Assembly (NCBI GenBank): GCA_944548615.1
Contig: OX155961.1
Location: 29,060,770-29,124,769 of the forward strand
Length of the DNA stretch: 64,000 nt
Origin: Micropterix aruncella
Taxonomy: Eukaryota > Arthropoda > Insecta > Lepidoptera > Micropterigidae
Direction of reading: 5' to 3'
This document shows, in pieces, positions 45,681 to 55,572 of this stretch. Positions within the stretch are counted from its first letter, which is position 1. Every line of letters begins with the position of its first letter. Made by a program: the position numbers and the translations under genes. Under the pieces are notes generated by a model that saw only the letters and a program-made list of their open reading frames with translations, had not been told where the DNA came from and searched no databases.

Positions 45681-46529
45681 AAATGAAATTGTATAATATG
45701 TAAAATATTATATAAATATAATATGTATGTAAAACATAACATAAATATAGTATGTAAATAATAAATAAAGTAGTATAAAATATTATAACAACAAGGCATC
45801 CCTATGCCTTGTTGGGCCTAAATCACATTGAACTTTTTCCGGTTAGTATATTTACGTAACGATTGAATTGAAGGTGCTTAACCACTTAAGGACTCCGCCC
45901 GATTATACTCAGGCGGCTATTATGTGCAAAAATTCCCACACCCGAGATAACTCGAGCAAGCTTTAACTGCAGAATAGATCACTCCCGAATGTTTCGTGCG
46001 AGAATAATTACGATTCATGATATGTACATAGAAGCGAGACAAAAGACAGCTACGATGATTCAAACGAGCTCTAGTACCACTCTTCCACTATCTCCCAATC
46101 TCATGGAAATCGGGTGAGATAACGCGATACTATACTATACTATCCGCATTACAAAGTGGCGAGTCAGGTAATTTTTCATCGAAATCGTGCTATCTCTTTC
46201 GCACTTGCACGGCCTTATGGAGCGATACCTGTAACCGTAGTGTAGGTAGTTTTACGCATACAAAAGGAATGTCGATAAAGTAATGAAACGAGGGAAATAA
46301 ATATTATTTCAGTATTGTTTCATTACGATAAATATTAAATAAGTTAAAAATATAAATATTGATATTGAATTATTAAAATAAAAGTAGACGAAAACTAATT
46401 TGGCAAAAGTGTCGTTAAAATGTCATAAAATGTCGAAATCGAACTGTTACGGTTACCACAATTAATAGTCCTAATCGGTTAGCTACTTACCACCTATTAC
46501 GGTATTTACTCGCCGCTTTTGGCTAAATC
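45681..46529. other. Unassigned; family F scrap at 45795-45840
   Basis: CTATGCCTTGTTGGGCCTAA with AATCACATTG is a family F remnant. 45880-46260 has ordinary GC and no frame longer than 60 codons. TACTATACTATACTA occurs at 46128-46142. Confidence 0.4.
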
Positions 46530-46559
46530 TAGGAATTTTATCTATCTATCTAATTTTAG

Positions 46560-46739
46560 CAGGTAAAAGTCTTTTCATTTTTCGGATTAATATATAGCCG
46601 ATGACACTCACAAATAATGTGGCTTTCTATTGGTAAAATAATTTTCCAATAGAAAGCCACATTAAAAAAAATCGGTTCAGTAGATCCAGAGATTACTTAC
46701 TACAACGTCACAAACTTTACCTCTTTATAATATTAGTAT
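46560..46739 (-). mobile_element. Helitron-like 5' end with strong hairpin
   Basis: On the minus strand it begins TCTATACTAATATTATAAAG after an A and continues ATCTCTGGATCTACTGAACC, a 5' end I know from non-autonomous lepidopteran Helitrons. An 18-bp perfect stem (AATGTGGCTTTCTATTGG, 46616-46665) lies inside. No CTAG end was located. Confidence 0.4.
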
Positions 46740-47049
46740 AGATAAATATTTTATCGACATGGTACCATTCCTATGTTAACTGTCTCTAATTGCCCCAGTC
46801 GCCAGTTTGTACTGCGGATACTATAGTACTGCCCAGTGTTTTGAGCAGTGAGGTTGTGCACGCTAAAGAACCATTTTGAGGATGTTTTTTTAAATTTTTA
46901 ATTAGCTATTTGCATTAATAAGGCATAAATATTAATTATTATGAATAAAAATTAATATTTTTTTAAGGAATTTCCTTTATTTCTAAACCCACACTCTGCA
47001 CCATAATATCAACTTTCAGTCTCATTTGGGCCTGACATGGCTTTTATGA

Positions 47050-47135
47050 AGGATATATAGGATATATATGTTCTATAAGGAAATATATGTTCTATAAGGA
47101 TATATATGTTTTATAAGGATATATATGTTCAATAA
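47050..47135. repeat. Short tandem repeat, about 22 bp x 4
   Basis: ATATATGTTCTATAAGGA and close variants are repeated four times. Confidence 0.7.
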
Positions 47136-47299
47136 ATAAAATGTATTCATTAAATTAAATGTTTTTTCTTTCATTTTTATTTTTTTAAATGATTACTGAA
47201 GGGGCTATGCGTGGCATACTCACTATCTGCGCTCGTCGCTTACTATACTTTCAATGAGGTCAACCTCCTTCCCGAAGGGATATCGCGCCCAAAATTCTT

Positions 47300-47655
47300 C
47301 TTATGTCATTGGCTACTCGCCGGGAAAGTTTTGTAGTATTATATCATAACCGATTTTATTGTCTAAAGTAAGTAATGAGATTTTTAAGTAATATCGACTC
47401 AAAGGATAAATTCGGACTTTTTTTTTATTTAATTTCATTATAAACAAAAGAAAGTTATGAAAAACTTACTGGCAATAATTTGAGTCAAAATGAGATTTTT
47501 AACTTTTAACTAACGTAATATTCCTTCCCTGAATCGCATTTACTCTCAAAACGGTTAAAACGGTGGCTCATAGTGATAGTGGCCTTAATTTAGAAGTTTC
47601 GTACTGTGGTTTTCATTATTTTAACTGCACTTCTGACGCGGATAAAATAACGATA
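47300..47655 (+). repeat. Family F copy, uninterrupted
   Basis: TCATTGGCTACTCGCCGGGA, AACCGATTTTATTGTCTAA, AGTAATGAGATT, CAAAGGATAAATTCGGACTT, GGTGGCTCATAGTGATAGTGG. It is the empty-site homologue for the insertion at 44432-45391. Confidence 0.75.
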
Positions 47656-47880
47656 CACTTTCATGGAAGCTAAAATTTTACAGCCTCATCTCTCTATGAT
47701 GAAACTTTAGACTATAACACGGGTTTAGTCGGGATATTAAAGAAATCACTATCTTTGCGCAACCTCTATCAATATTACAAGTAACATCAACTCTTTTAAA
47801 GGCCACACATATTTTTATGGTCCCTTTTCATTCATTTTTAGGTACCGAACCTAGTGCTTTCACATGCTGCTGTGAGATTT
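47656..47880. other. Unassigned spacer
   Basis: No gene recognised. Confidence 0.4.
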
Positions 47881-48630
47881 AAGGCTCCCTTCCGAGTTGA
47901 CGCGACTAAAAATTTAAATATTTTTGCAATGCCACGCGCCCGCGCGCTTTCGATGTATACATAAAGATGTATATAGGTATACCGCGGCGACAAGGGAATA
48001 CGTCCCACCGTTGGCAGTGACCAATTACGAATGACAATTTCGGCTTCGCGCGTCGTCTAATATAGTCGATTTGGCTTTTCAATTATAATATAATAAATTA
48101 TCAAATGAATAGTTTTTTATAAAGTAAAAATTAGATTACAATAATAAAATAACTTAAGATCACAGCATTATTTTTTATATCACTGAAAAGTATCTTTAAT
48201 GACTAGAAGAAAAAAAAATGTTCGGCCATAACAATTCTGGAAATTACGTAATATCAAACATTTTTTTTTTCTTATATTTTTTGTTCTTGTTCTTATATAT
48301 AAGTTCCAAAAACTGTCTTGGTACTATGCAAATAGACCATACGCTGGTGTAAATGGTATTTTTTAATATTGAGAATCATCTCTAGGTTTTTCTGAAACTG
48401 AAGACAAATCTCGCTCGTTTTTATTTTTTTTGAAAACAGTAACAGAATAAAGATAATTCACAATTAATATGGAAATAATTTACCAATTTCGTTTTGGCGA
48501 AATGATAGCCTTAAGGACCGGGTTTTTAAAATCCGGCATAATTGTATTAATATTCTTTGTCGTGTTCTCACAACCAGGCCACAAATTTATGCTTCATATA
48601 GCTTTTGGCCGCCATGGCCGGCACGGCCTC
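47881..48630 (+). repeat. Family D repeat, copy 1 (750 bp)
   Basis: From AAGGCTCCCTTCCGAGTTGA to TTTTGGCCGCCATGGCC. Most of the length is nearly identical to 63141-63847 in the same orientation, including GCCACGCGCCCGCGCGCTTT, CCACCGTTGGCAGTGACCAA and GACCGGGTTTTTAAAATCCG. Its class is unknown and no coding frame is conserved. Confidence 0.85.
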
Positions 48631-49150
48631 CATATAGAAATGGAATTGAATTTAAAAATACTCATTAGGGGCCGTCCACATATTACGTAATCTGGAGGGT
48701 GGAGCTGAGGCTTACGCTTTATTACGTAGGGGTAAGGGGGAGGGGGGGGCGTCCTAATTGCGCTACCATAATCCGACATGCGCCACACGACCACGTTAAT
48801 CTTTCTGCGATGGAGTTGGAGCGTGCAGCGGCGCGATATTTTAGAGTTGCAGTCATGCCGGCGGGACGCAGAGCGGCCACCGGCTTGCCAGTGGGCGCAG
48901 GAACAGGCCCGGGCGACTCAACCGCAGACGAGCGCGTGGACTATCTACGCACATCGCGTGAAGGGGTATCTTCGTCGCGGCACTGAGCTATTTCCTTACA
49001 GGTTCAGACCAAAGAAAATTGCGATGCGGTGACCAATGTTGATTACTCGGTTTTATTCTTATTAGGCTGTATTTATTATTACAGTCGTCCACTATCACTA
49101 TAATGTGACATCCGAAATAATTAATTCGTATATTTCATAATTACGTTTAA
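48631..49150. other. No gene confirmed; GC-rich patch 48740-49030
   Basis: Two overlapping plus-strand frames of 84-95 codons lie in a GC-rich patch (TGGCCTGTTCC/GGGCGCAGGAACAGGCCCG region). Neither has a recognised domain. The patch is just downstream of the P450 terminus. Confidence 0.3.
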
Positions 49151-49160
49151 TTTATTTATT
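49151..49160 (-). terminator. Polyadenylation signals of P450 gene
   Basis: Two overlapping AATAAA hexamers on the minus strand lie about 70 bp downstream of the P450 stop codon, a normal distance for a 3' UTR. Confidence 0.6.
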
Positions 49161-49227
49161 TCAAAAAATATAAATTACATTTAACAGACAAACGAAGTAG
49201 CATTATCATTACACGCTAATGTTTCTA

Positions 49228-49388
49228 TCAAATCGGAGTCAGTTTGATGAATGATGTTCCAGGACATGCGGTCATGGAGCGTGGCTCGAGCGGCGTCGGC
49301 AGCACGGTCTTCGGGCAGGCACTGACCTTGAAATTCATCAGGAGTTTCGCAAGGCCTACCTTCATCTGCACCATTGCAAAGCGTTGAC
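49228..49388 (-). CDS. Cytochrome P450, terminal exon
   Basis: After a TTTCCAG acceptor the exon reads (G)QRFAMVQMKVGLAKLLMNF followed by about 33 residues ending KLTPI and TGA (52 codons plus stop). QRFA.M..K..LA.LL is the L-helix directly after the heme cysteine in insect microsomal P450s, and the length to the stop is normal. The first two bases complete the Gly codon left open by the exon at 60569-60680 (phase 1), joining ...PRYCI-G-QRFAM. This end packs against the heme on the cytosolic face of the ER. Low-complexity tail residues (PKTVLPTPLEPRS) are typical of CYP6-type proteins. The subfamily is uncertain. Confidence 0.85.
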
Positions 49389-49504
49389 CTGGAAAGTCAT
49401 ATTAAAATGTGAGGTTCTAGTTCTTACTTTCAGATATAACACAATCCTAAACCAAGGGGATTATTTTTTTTACATCGTATATATAAACTGAATGAACAAT
49501 CGAT

Positions 49505-49690
49505 TGGATGACGCCGCACAGTGCGTAAACCATCCAGGAGCACCCGAAGGTTGACTGACTCCTAGGGAAAATTGGCCCGCAGGCCAGAGTCCTACCCTGG
49601 CTCGCACTTCTACGTGGAGGTCCCCGGATGGGCGTTGACCCGTGAGTTTGATCGACATTGAACATGTCCTGAACATATACTGCAACAGGG
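49505..49690 (-). repeat. Family A fragment (5' part)
   Basis: The minus strand reads GTTGCAGTATATGTTCAGGA-type sequence, then ACTCACGGGTCAACGCCCAT, CGAGCCAGGGTAGGACTCTG, CAACCTTCGGGTGCTCCTGG and TGCGGCGTCATCCAATCG. It is inside the P450 intron. Confidence 0.65.
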
Positions 49691-49703
49691 ATCATTATCT
49701 CCC

Positions 49704-49835
49704 ACTGTCCAAGTATTAGAGAAATGGCAACACTAGTACTTGGACAGTGCGGGGTATAAAATGGCGGTCGGGGCGGCACACATCCGCCCGCTTCCCCAGT
49801 TCGTAGTTCGCTAGTACACTCGATTCGCGCGAATA
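49704..49835 (+). mobile_element. Half copy of the 22394-type foldback MITE
   Basis: CTTGGACAGTGCGGGGTATA, CGGTCGGGGCGGCA, ATCCGCCCGCTTCCCCAG match the right arm of 22394-22597. A shorter inverted partner (CACTGTCCAAGTATTAG) is at 49708. Confidence 0.55.
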
Positions 49836-49839
49836 ATGT

Positions 49840-49896
49840 TAGGTTTACACGGGCTAAGTAGCTAATGCTTAGTAATCGTCATTTCCACTAATACTT
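49840..49896. mobile_element. Left end of a DNA element split by the non-LTR insertion
   Basis: TTAGGTTTACACGGGCTAAG followed by CTAATGCTTAGTAATCG resembles, inverted, the sequence at 55525-55572 (GCTAGGTTACACGGGCTTAA). The retrotransposon lies between. The terminal inverted repeat is imperfect and no target duplication was found. Confidence 0.4.
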
Positions 49897-50220
49897 TATT
49901 TTATTTTTATTTTATTTTTTATTCCAACAAAAGAGAAAAACAGCGCACAGGTCTTAAGTTAATAAATAATAATAACAATATTACGGCCAAAATAGTCTCC
50001 TGGTAATATACAGTTAATGTGCGTGATGTGTAATAATATTTATATATTATGTTATATTATCATGTTCTCTCGATTTCTGAGTGTGTACGATAGAGTAGGA
50101 TGAGTGTGCTTATGTGTGTGATTGTAATGTGTGTTTAATGGGTGTGTGTAAGTACATCTACGTGTATGTGTCAGTTGTGTATATATGAGAGTGTGTGATT
50201 CTGCACAGGTATGTGTCTGT

Positions 50221-53097
50221 TCAAGCTTTTAAGGTGTGGTCTATTACCGCTCTGATAAATTCGTTTTTGCTCATTGAGAAAATGTCAAGCTCCTGAAACG
50301 ATTCGTCGTAGGCTTCCATAATTCGATGCAGAGTTGAATTCCTTGCTTGATTTGTATGGAGTCTGGGTACATTGAATACCCTTGGGTGACGAGTTCGGCG
50401 CGATGGGACGTTTAAGGCTATTCTGCTTAGAATTTGTGGGCTGTCGATATGATGCGAAAGTATATTGTGGAAGAACGTCATATCAGTCACTTTACGTCGC
50501 TGCTGAAGACTCAGCATTTCGAACCTTGCCAATCCGTCAGAATATGAGGTATATTCAGCGAGGGTTCGATGACACAAGTGCCTTACGAAGGTTTTCTGAA
50601 TACGCTCTATACGGTCAATGTGTACATTATACTGCGGTGACCATATAGGTGACGCAAACTCCACTATACTGCGAACGTAGGCGTTATAAAGAGTGAAGAG
50701 CACATTAATGTCGGAGAATGGTTTGCATGCTCTCAATACGAAACCGAGAGCTCTGTAAGCTTTTCCCACCAAGTGTTCAATGTGTGTATCCAGCATTAAT
50801 TTGTTGTCCAGCATTATCCCCAAATCCCGCACTACACTCTTCTCTACTATAATCTCTCCTCCTATCCTGTAGTCGAAATCATACTTTGATCGGTTACGAG
50901 TAAAGGATAACTTGCTGCATTTCGCCGCATTTAAACTTAATTTATTGAGAGAGCAATAGTCTGACATGCGAGCAAGGTCCTCCTGTAATCGATGACACTG
51001 TGAAATATCTTTGACCACAGAATAAACTTTAAGATCGTCAGCGTACATAATGCAGTGTGAGTGTTGGAAACAATCCTGAATATCGTGTATATATACATTG
51101 AACAGCAGCGGACCAAGATGAGAGCCCTGGGGTACACCAGATGGAATGTTTACATAATTCGATCGAAAACCACCCAGTACAACAGCCTGTCGCCTGTTCC
51201 TCAAGTACGATGAGAGCCATCGCAGTAGGTCGCCGTGTATGCCCACAGATTCTAATTTTCCAAGTAGAATACCGTGGTCGACGCGGTCAAACGCCTTCGA
51301 GAAATCGGTGTAAATTACATCTACTTGCAATCTCTTATCCATGTTGACCGTGACAAAGTCAAGAAATTGGCATAGATTTGATGTAACCGAGCGTCCTGGT
51401 AAGAAACCATGCTGATTCTCAGGGAGAATTGTCCTAAACGAGGGCAGCAGGGAATCGTATACCACCTTCTCAAATAACTTGCTAATAACCGGAAGAATAG
51501 ATATCGGTCTGTAATTAGATACTACATTCTTTGGGCCGGCCTTGTGAATTGGAACGACACACGCTTCTTTCCATCTCGTCGGAAAAATGCCCGCCTTAAG
51601 TGATTTGTCGAAAAGAATGGCCAGTGGAACAGAGAGGGACTGAGCACAATTATAGATAAATATAGGAGGGATGGAGTCACTGCCCGAACCCTTATTTATA
51701 TCAATTTTCTTTAAGTATCTAAGAATAATATCTTGGCTGATTTCGATGCCTCCGATACTCAACGAATTGTGCGAGCCACTTTTAGGCGTTGCGTGACATG
51801 TGTTCGAATCGGTTTCCGATTCTATGAACACTGATTTAAAGTAGACACTGAAACCTTCACATATATGTGTGCCATCGCTGAACGTTTCTCCATTATTAAT
51901 CATTTCCCTAGGTATATTGCTGTCTTTCCGAAGTGACTTTATATAAGTCCATAAAAACTTTGGATTACTGCGAATTGTAGACTCGCATTCCTGAGTATAA
52001 TAATTGAAACATTCAGATTGTAATCGTTTTTGACGAGCCCTCAGTAACGTGAATTCGTCATAATCAAGAGGATTACCATATTTTTTCCACCTCGTATGAG
52101 CTTTACGCTTTTCCTTAATTACTTTAATTAGAGGGACCGAGTACCACTTTGGGAATCTCGAGTTACGGACGTCGGTTTGCGGCACGAACTGCTCGATCGC
52201 GGTGTACAAGATATCGTAAAATTTTGCTACTAATGTTTCTAGGTCAGCACCGTCAAGATAGTGCGGCCAGTCGATTGAAGATAGAAGGTTATTGATACTA
52301 GCGTAGTCGGCTTTCCTGAATAATGACTTTATACGATGCTGTGCGGGTAGGTTAGGAAGGATGACATTAGGATAGACAATTTCCAAAGATGGGTGGTATA
52401 TGTCCTCTTTCACTAGCGGAAAGTTAGAATTCTTAACCGAAATATCAGTGTTACTAAGTATTAGGTCAAGAGATCTACCGTAGAAATTCCTAACCCCGTT
52501 GTATTGTCGGAGTCCAGATAATGTGAGACTGTCGACAAGGACGGAACTGGTCCTGTCAGAAACGTTTATGGAACTTAGATAAGCCTCGTTTACAAGAGGT
52601 TGCCAACTTATTCTCGGTAGGTTGTAGTCTCCCATCACAATAAAATTATCATGCGGATAACGGCTTCGCATATCTGTAAGAGAATTTGAAAATTCGGAAA
52701 TGGATTGATGGTGCGAGCTCTTATCTCCTGGAAAATAAACACATCCAATGTGGAGAGCATGCGGTGAGCCTAAAGCCATCGAGGGAATCGTCACCCAAAT
52801 GCATTCTATATCCCTGCTGCAGGCAGACAACAGTCTTGGACTTAGTTTAGTATGTATAGCTAAAAGAACACCACCTCCCATCGCGTGGCCTGTATAAATA
52901 GGATCCCTGTCAGCCCTGAATAATTCATAACGGTCATCCACTAGTTCACCCTTTAATATACCATTGGTCAACCAGCTCTCTGAGCAAGCAATTATATCGT
53001 AGTCTTCGCTAATGACGTTTTGTAAAAATATTGAGGTTTTCGTACGTAAACCTCTTACATTTTGGTAATATATTTTCAGCTCGCCTTTAACAGTAAA
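50221..53097 (-). CDS. Non-LTR retrotransposon ORF2: endonuclease and reverse transcriptase
   Basis: 958 codons are open. Residues 1-245 form an APE-type endonuclease: YYQNVRGLRTKT at the start, CSESW (catalytic Glu), VMGDYNLP (Asp/Asn), DLILSN and YHPSLEI (His). RT occupies about 470-740: NYRPISILPVISKLFEKV, YTDFSKAFDRVDH (Asp), SGVPQGSHLGPLLFNVYI, MYADD (near 686) and LGIMLDNKLML. No RNase H follows, so it fits CR1/jockey rather than I/R1. The protein nicks target DNA and copies the element RNA there. No ATG lies upstream of the endonuclease core: the frame opens after TAA at 53100, so translation start is unclear (re-initiation, or a lost start). Confidence 0.9.
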   Translation of the reverse strand, partial: FTVKGELKIYYQNVRGLRTKTSIFLQNVISEDYDIIACSESWLTNGILKGELVDDRYELFRADRDPIYTGHAMGGGVLLAIHTKLSPRLLSACSRDIECIWVTIPSMALGSPHALHIGCVYFPGDKSSHHQSISEFSNSLTDMRSRYPHDNFIVMGDYNLPRISWQPLVNEAYLSSINVSDRTSSVLVDSLTLSGLRQYNGVRNFYGRSLDLILSNTDISVKNSNFPLVKEDIYHPSLEIVYPNVILPNLPAQHRIKSLFRKADYASINNLLSSIDWPHYLDGADLETLVAKFYDILYTAIEQFVPQTDVRNSRFPKWYSVPLIKVIKEKRKAHTRWKKYGNPLDYDEFTLLRARQKRLQSECFNYYTQECESTIRSNPKFLWTYIKSLRKDSNIPREMINNGETFSDGTHICEGFSVYFKSVFIESETDSNTCHATPKSGSHNSLSIGGIEISQDIILRYLKKIDINKGSGSDSIPPIFIYNCAQSLSVPLAILFDKSLKAGIFPTRWKEACVVPIHKAGPKNVVSNYRPISILPVISKLFEKVVYDSLLPSFRTILPENQHGFLPGRSVTSNLCQFLDFVTVNMDKRLQVDVIYTDFSKAFDRVDHGILLGKLESVGIHGDLLRWLSSYLRNRRQAVVLGGFRSNYVNIPSGVPQGSHLGPLLFNVYIHDIQDCFQHSHCIMYADDLKVYSVVKDISQCHRLQEDLARMSDYCSLNKLSLNAAKCSKLSFTRNRSKYDFDYRIGGEIIVEKSVVRDLGIMLDNKLMLDTHIEHLVGKAYRALGFVLRACKPFSDINVLFTLYNAYVRSIVEFASPIWSPQYNVHIDRIERIQKTFVRHLCHRTLAEYTSYSDGLARFEMLSLQQRRKVTDMTFFHNILSHHIDSPQILSRIALNVPSRRTRHPRVFNVPRLHTNQARNSTLHRIMEAYDESFQELDIFSMSKNEFIRAVIDHTLKA

Positions 53098-53404
53098 TTA
53101 CAAGAATTTATAATATACCGAGCTGGTAAAAAGTAACCTGTGTAATCATCCCTCGAGAATAGCAACAGAATATATGAGTGTATCTGTGAGAAATTGTGCG
53201 AATGTGAGATATTGTGTGTATGTGTATGTAGAGTACGAGAGAGCATGATGGTATAACAGCGTTTAAGATTAAGAAAAACGTATGACCGGTGAACCAATAG
53301 TAAATTATAGAAATCTTTGTGATTGAAAAAAGTTAAAAGTAAAAAGAAAGCAAAAGAAAAAGAGAAGAACATTAAGACAGTATCGTAGTCCGTGACTGTA
53401 AGAT

Positions 53405-54520
53405 TTATGCAGGTCCTGCGATTTTCTTCAGATCGGTTTCGGTGGATATTGATAGGACCGGTGCTTTCTCCATCCTTCTCGCGCGAATCCTTCCTTGGCG
53501 TACCCATAAAAACTGCCAATTGTGTTGCTTGCAAAGTTCGCGTGCCTTCATAAATAGGTTTTTGTAGTATGGAGAAAGATGCTCGTTCACGTACACATTT
53601 ACCCGTGCACAAGGCATACCAAGATCTGCTGTCGTAATGATCCCCTTTCGACGAATGCCCGATAAAATGCGATCCTTGTTCAATCTACATCTCAGCTTGG
53701 CTACGATGGTTTTCGGTCGCCCTGGAACAATGGACTTTGGCGTGACGCGAGAGCTGAACTCAATGTCAGCTGAAGTAAGATTGACTCCAGCTAATTTGCC
53801 AATTTTTATTATGGTGTCAGTATTATTTTCACCAGCTACTTCAGGTACGTTAATTAACTCTAGATTATTTAACCGATCCCACTGTTCTCGTCTGTTGTAC
53901 TGAGACCTCAATATGATGATTTCGGATTGCATCTGAGCCATCTCTTGTTCATAATGGACCATCTTCTCCAATTTATTGTTGTGCAGTTGAACCCTGTCTT
54001 CCACACTAGAAATTCGTGATCTGCAGTCTTCAACCGAATCTTTAGTATGACGCAGTTGTTCTCTGAAATCTTTCATTTCAGTTTTTATCTGTGTTAAATC
54101 ATCCCTCTGTTTTTTGAAATCGTCTCGCAGTTCTTCGATGGCTGATAAGATTTTATTGCTTATATAATCCTGTGATAAAGGTGTCTCCCGAGAAGACGTG
54201 GCCGCTGGTGCTAAGTTCTTCTCGGTGCCATTCGGGGTGAGATGAGTGGGTTGGACAGCCTTCAAGGGCGATGTGGGAGTTAGCGACCGCGACCGATTAG
54301 GAGTGCGAGTCAGATCGTCGACTCTAGCGGGACGAAAGTGCCTGGGATCGATGACTTTACAGGCGGCACACAACCACTGGGCGTGCTGTTGGCTTTTCAT
54401 CTTCTGATAGTTCATCTTCAGTATATTTATGCAGGCGTAATGAAATTGTTCACGACAATTTGCGCATGACAGTTTGTCTTTAGTCGCGACATCCTTCGAG
54501 CATTTATTGCAATTATTCAT
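53405..54520 (-). CDS. Non-LTR retrotransposon ORF1: PHD-like finger, coiled coil, FP25K-like C-terminal domain
   Basis: 371 codons; I chose the ATG giving MNNCNKCSKDVATKDKLSC, since the finger starts at once (an in-frame extension exists to 54589). Residues 3-52 hold C-x2-C...C-x2-C...H-x2-C...C-x2-C, a PHD/RING-like zinc site. A Ser/Pro/Thr-rich linker follows, then a heptad-rich coiled coil (about 130-225) and a basic C-terminal domain (VNVYVNEHLSPYYKNLFMKA, FLWVRQGRIRARR) that resembles the baculovirus FP25K C-terminal domain. ORF1 proteins bind element RNA; the finger may contact chromatin or self-associate. No stops or shifts were seen. Confidence 0.85.
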   Translation of the reverse strand: MNNCNKCSKDVATKDKLSCANCREQFHYACINILKMNYQKMKSQQHAQWLCAACKVIDPRHFRPARVDDLTRTPNRSRSLTPTSPLKAVQPTHLTPNGTEKNLAPAATSSRETPLSQDYISNKILSAIEELRDDFKKQRDDLTQIKTEMKDFREQLRHTKDSVEDCRSRISSVEDRVQLHNNKLEKMVHYEQEMAQMQSEIIILRSQYNRREQWDRLNNLELINVPEVAGENNTDTIIKIGKLAGVNLTSADIEFSSRVTPKSIVPGRPKTIVAKLRCRLNKDRILSGIRRKGIITTADLGMPCARVNVYVNEHLSPYYKNLFMKARELCKQHNWQFLWVRQGRIRARRMEKAPVLSISTETDLKKIAGPA

Positions 54521-54650
54521 GGTTCTCAGTGTTATTGTTCTAATCCGTAGGTACTGTATGTTAATGGTACTGTATGTTAATGGGATCACTATTTTTAGTA
54601 TGACAGTGATGCGCGGCGAGATTTATGTTGATCGTTAAAGTAATCCTTTT

Positions 54651-55572
54651 TTACGGTAGCGTAGTATCTAAAAATTACAACGACGCTGGCAACTCCGTTA
54701 ATAATGGGTGGTCCTTAGGTATGTGAGGCCCCAATCACGGATCTGGCGGTAATTACTCGTCGACAAGTGATCGCCAATGAGAAGTGAGCGTTGAGTTTTA
54801 GGTATGATGTCAACGAGCGGGTATTATCGAGATCTATGAAATCGTGATGTATTCAAGTATGAAAAAATCCTTTATCTCACCCGTTTTTCATCCGATTGCA
54901 GAGATTTTTTCGACAGCAAAATGCCCGTGAATTGTTTTGTAGGCGGTGAAACTATGCAGCTCGGATTCGCGGTAATTCACTAACTATTGATTTAATTGCA
55001 CAGAGCGGTATGAGTATGAGTCTGGTTTGAAAATAGCGTTGCCACCTGTCTGTAAACCACCTGCCACCTTTGGGTGTAAACATGCTAATTCAACATGTAT
55101 TGCATAGTATTAGTGCTTATTATCAGTCAAACGGCCAGTGCAAGTAATTAGAAGCCGATCCATTTTACTAAGCGACAAGCTACTACCCCTAGCGTAAATT
55201 ACTAAGCACTTGTCACTTGCTGACTCGTGTGAACAGCCGCGGCAAGGGTTAGTGACAAATTGAAACGACAAGTGATGCACGTTTGTCTCTGTTTACGTGA
55301 CATTTGGGAAGGTTATTTTGTAATTATGGCGGCGGTAAGGTGCAATTCCGAGACAACCATAAAACTCAACCAGGAATTTCAATGCTACGAAAAATAAGAA
55401 GGTAGTGGTGTTTAAATTCGAACGGATGTCGTGCTGTCTGCTATCTGCTAAACATATATCTGCCACCTATCTGCTAAAAACCTATCTGCTAAAAACAACT
55501 TGTACTTCTTACTATCTAACGATAATTAATACTAAGAGACAAGTACTTTAAGCCCGTGTAACCTAGCAAAGC
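54651..55572. mobile_element. Right part of the split DNA element
   Basis: Subterminal motifs of the form TTACTAAGC.ACAAG and ACTAAG.GACAAGT recur at 55165, 55197 and 55530. A GTGTGAACAGC word and the terminal GCCCGTGTAACC are at 55552-55565. It has no coding sequence. Class is unresolved; repeated subterminal motifs are seen in hAT-type MITEs. Confidence 0.35.

Larger units (their letters stand above)
49897..54650 (-). mobile_element. Near full-length non-LTR retrotransposon (CR1/jockey-type) in P450 intron
   Basis: In minus-strand order there is a 5' UTR, ORF1 (54520-53405), a 300-bp spacer, ORF2 (53097-50221), a GT/CA-rich 3' UTR of about 300 bp, and an AATAAAATAAAAATAAAAT tail at 49897-49925. 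There are no internal stops in either ORF, so this is a young copy. The 5' limit is approximate. It shares orientation with the P450 gene and would sit in its pre-mRNA. Confidence 0.85.

Noticed and set aside
48699..49032. GC-rich ORFs as a host exon next to the P450
   Set aside because: Two phases are equally open, there is no domain or splice signal, and it lies downstream of the P450 polyadenylation signals.
50382..50648. Plus-strand ORFs antisense to ORF2 and ORF1 of the 50-54 kb element
   Set aside because: They are shadows of a well-supported minus-strand coding sequence.
53076..53612. 178-codon ORF overlapping the ORF1 end
   Set aside because: It runs out of phase with ORF1, has low-complexity content and no domain. 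It is useful only as context for how ORF2 might start.
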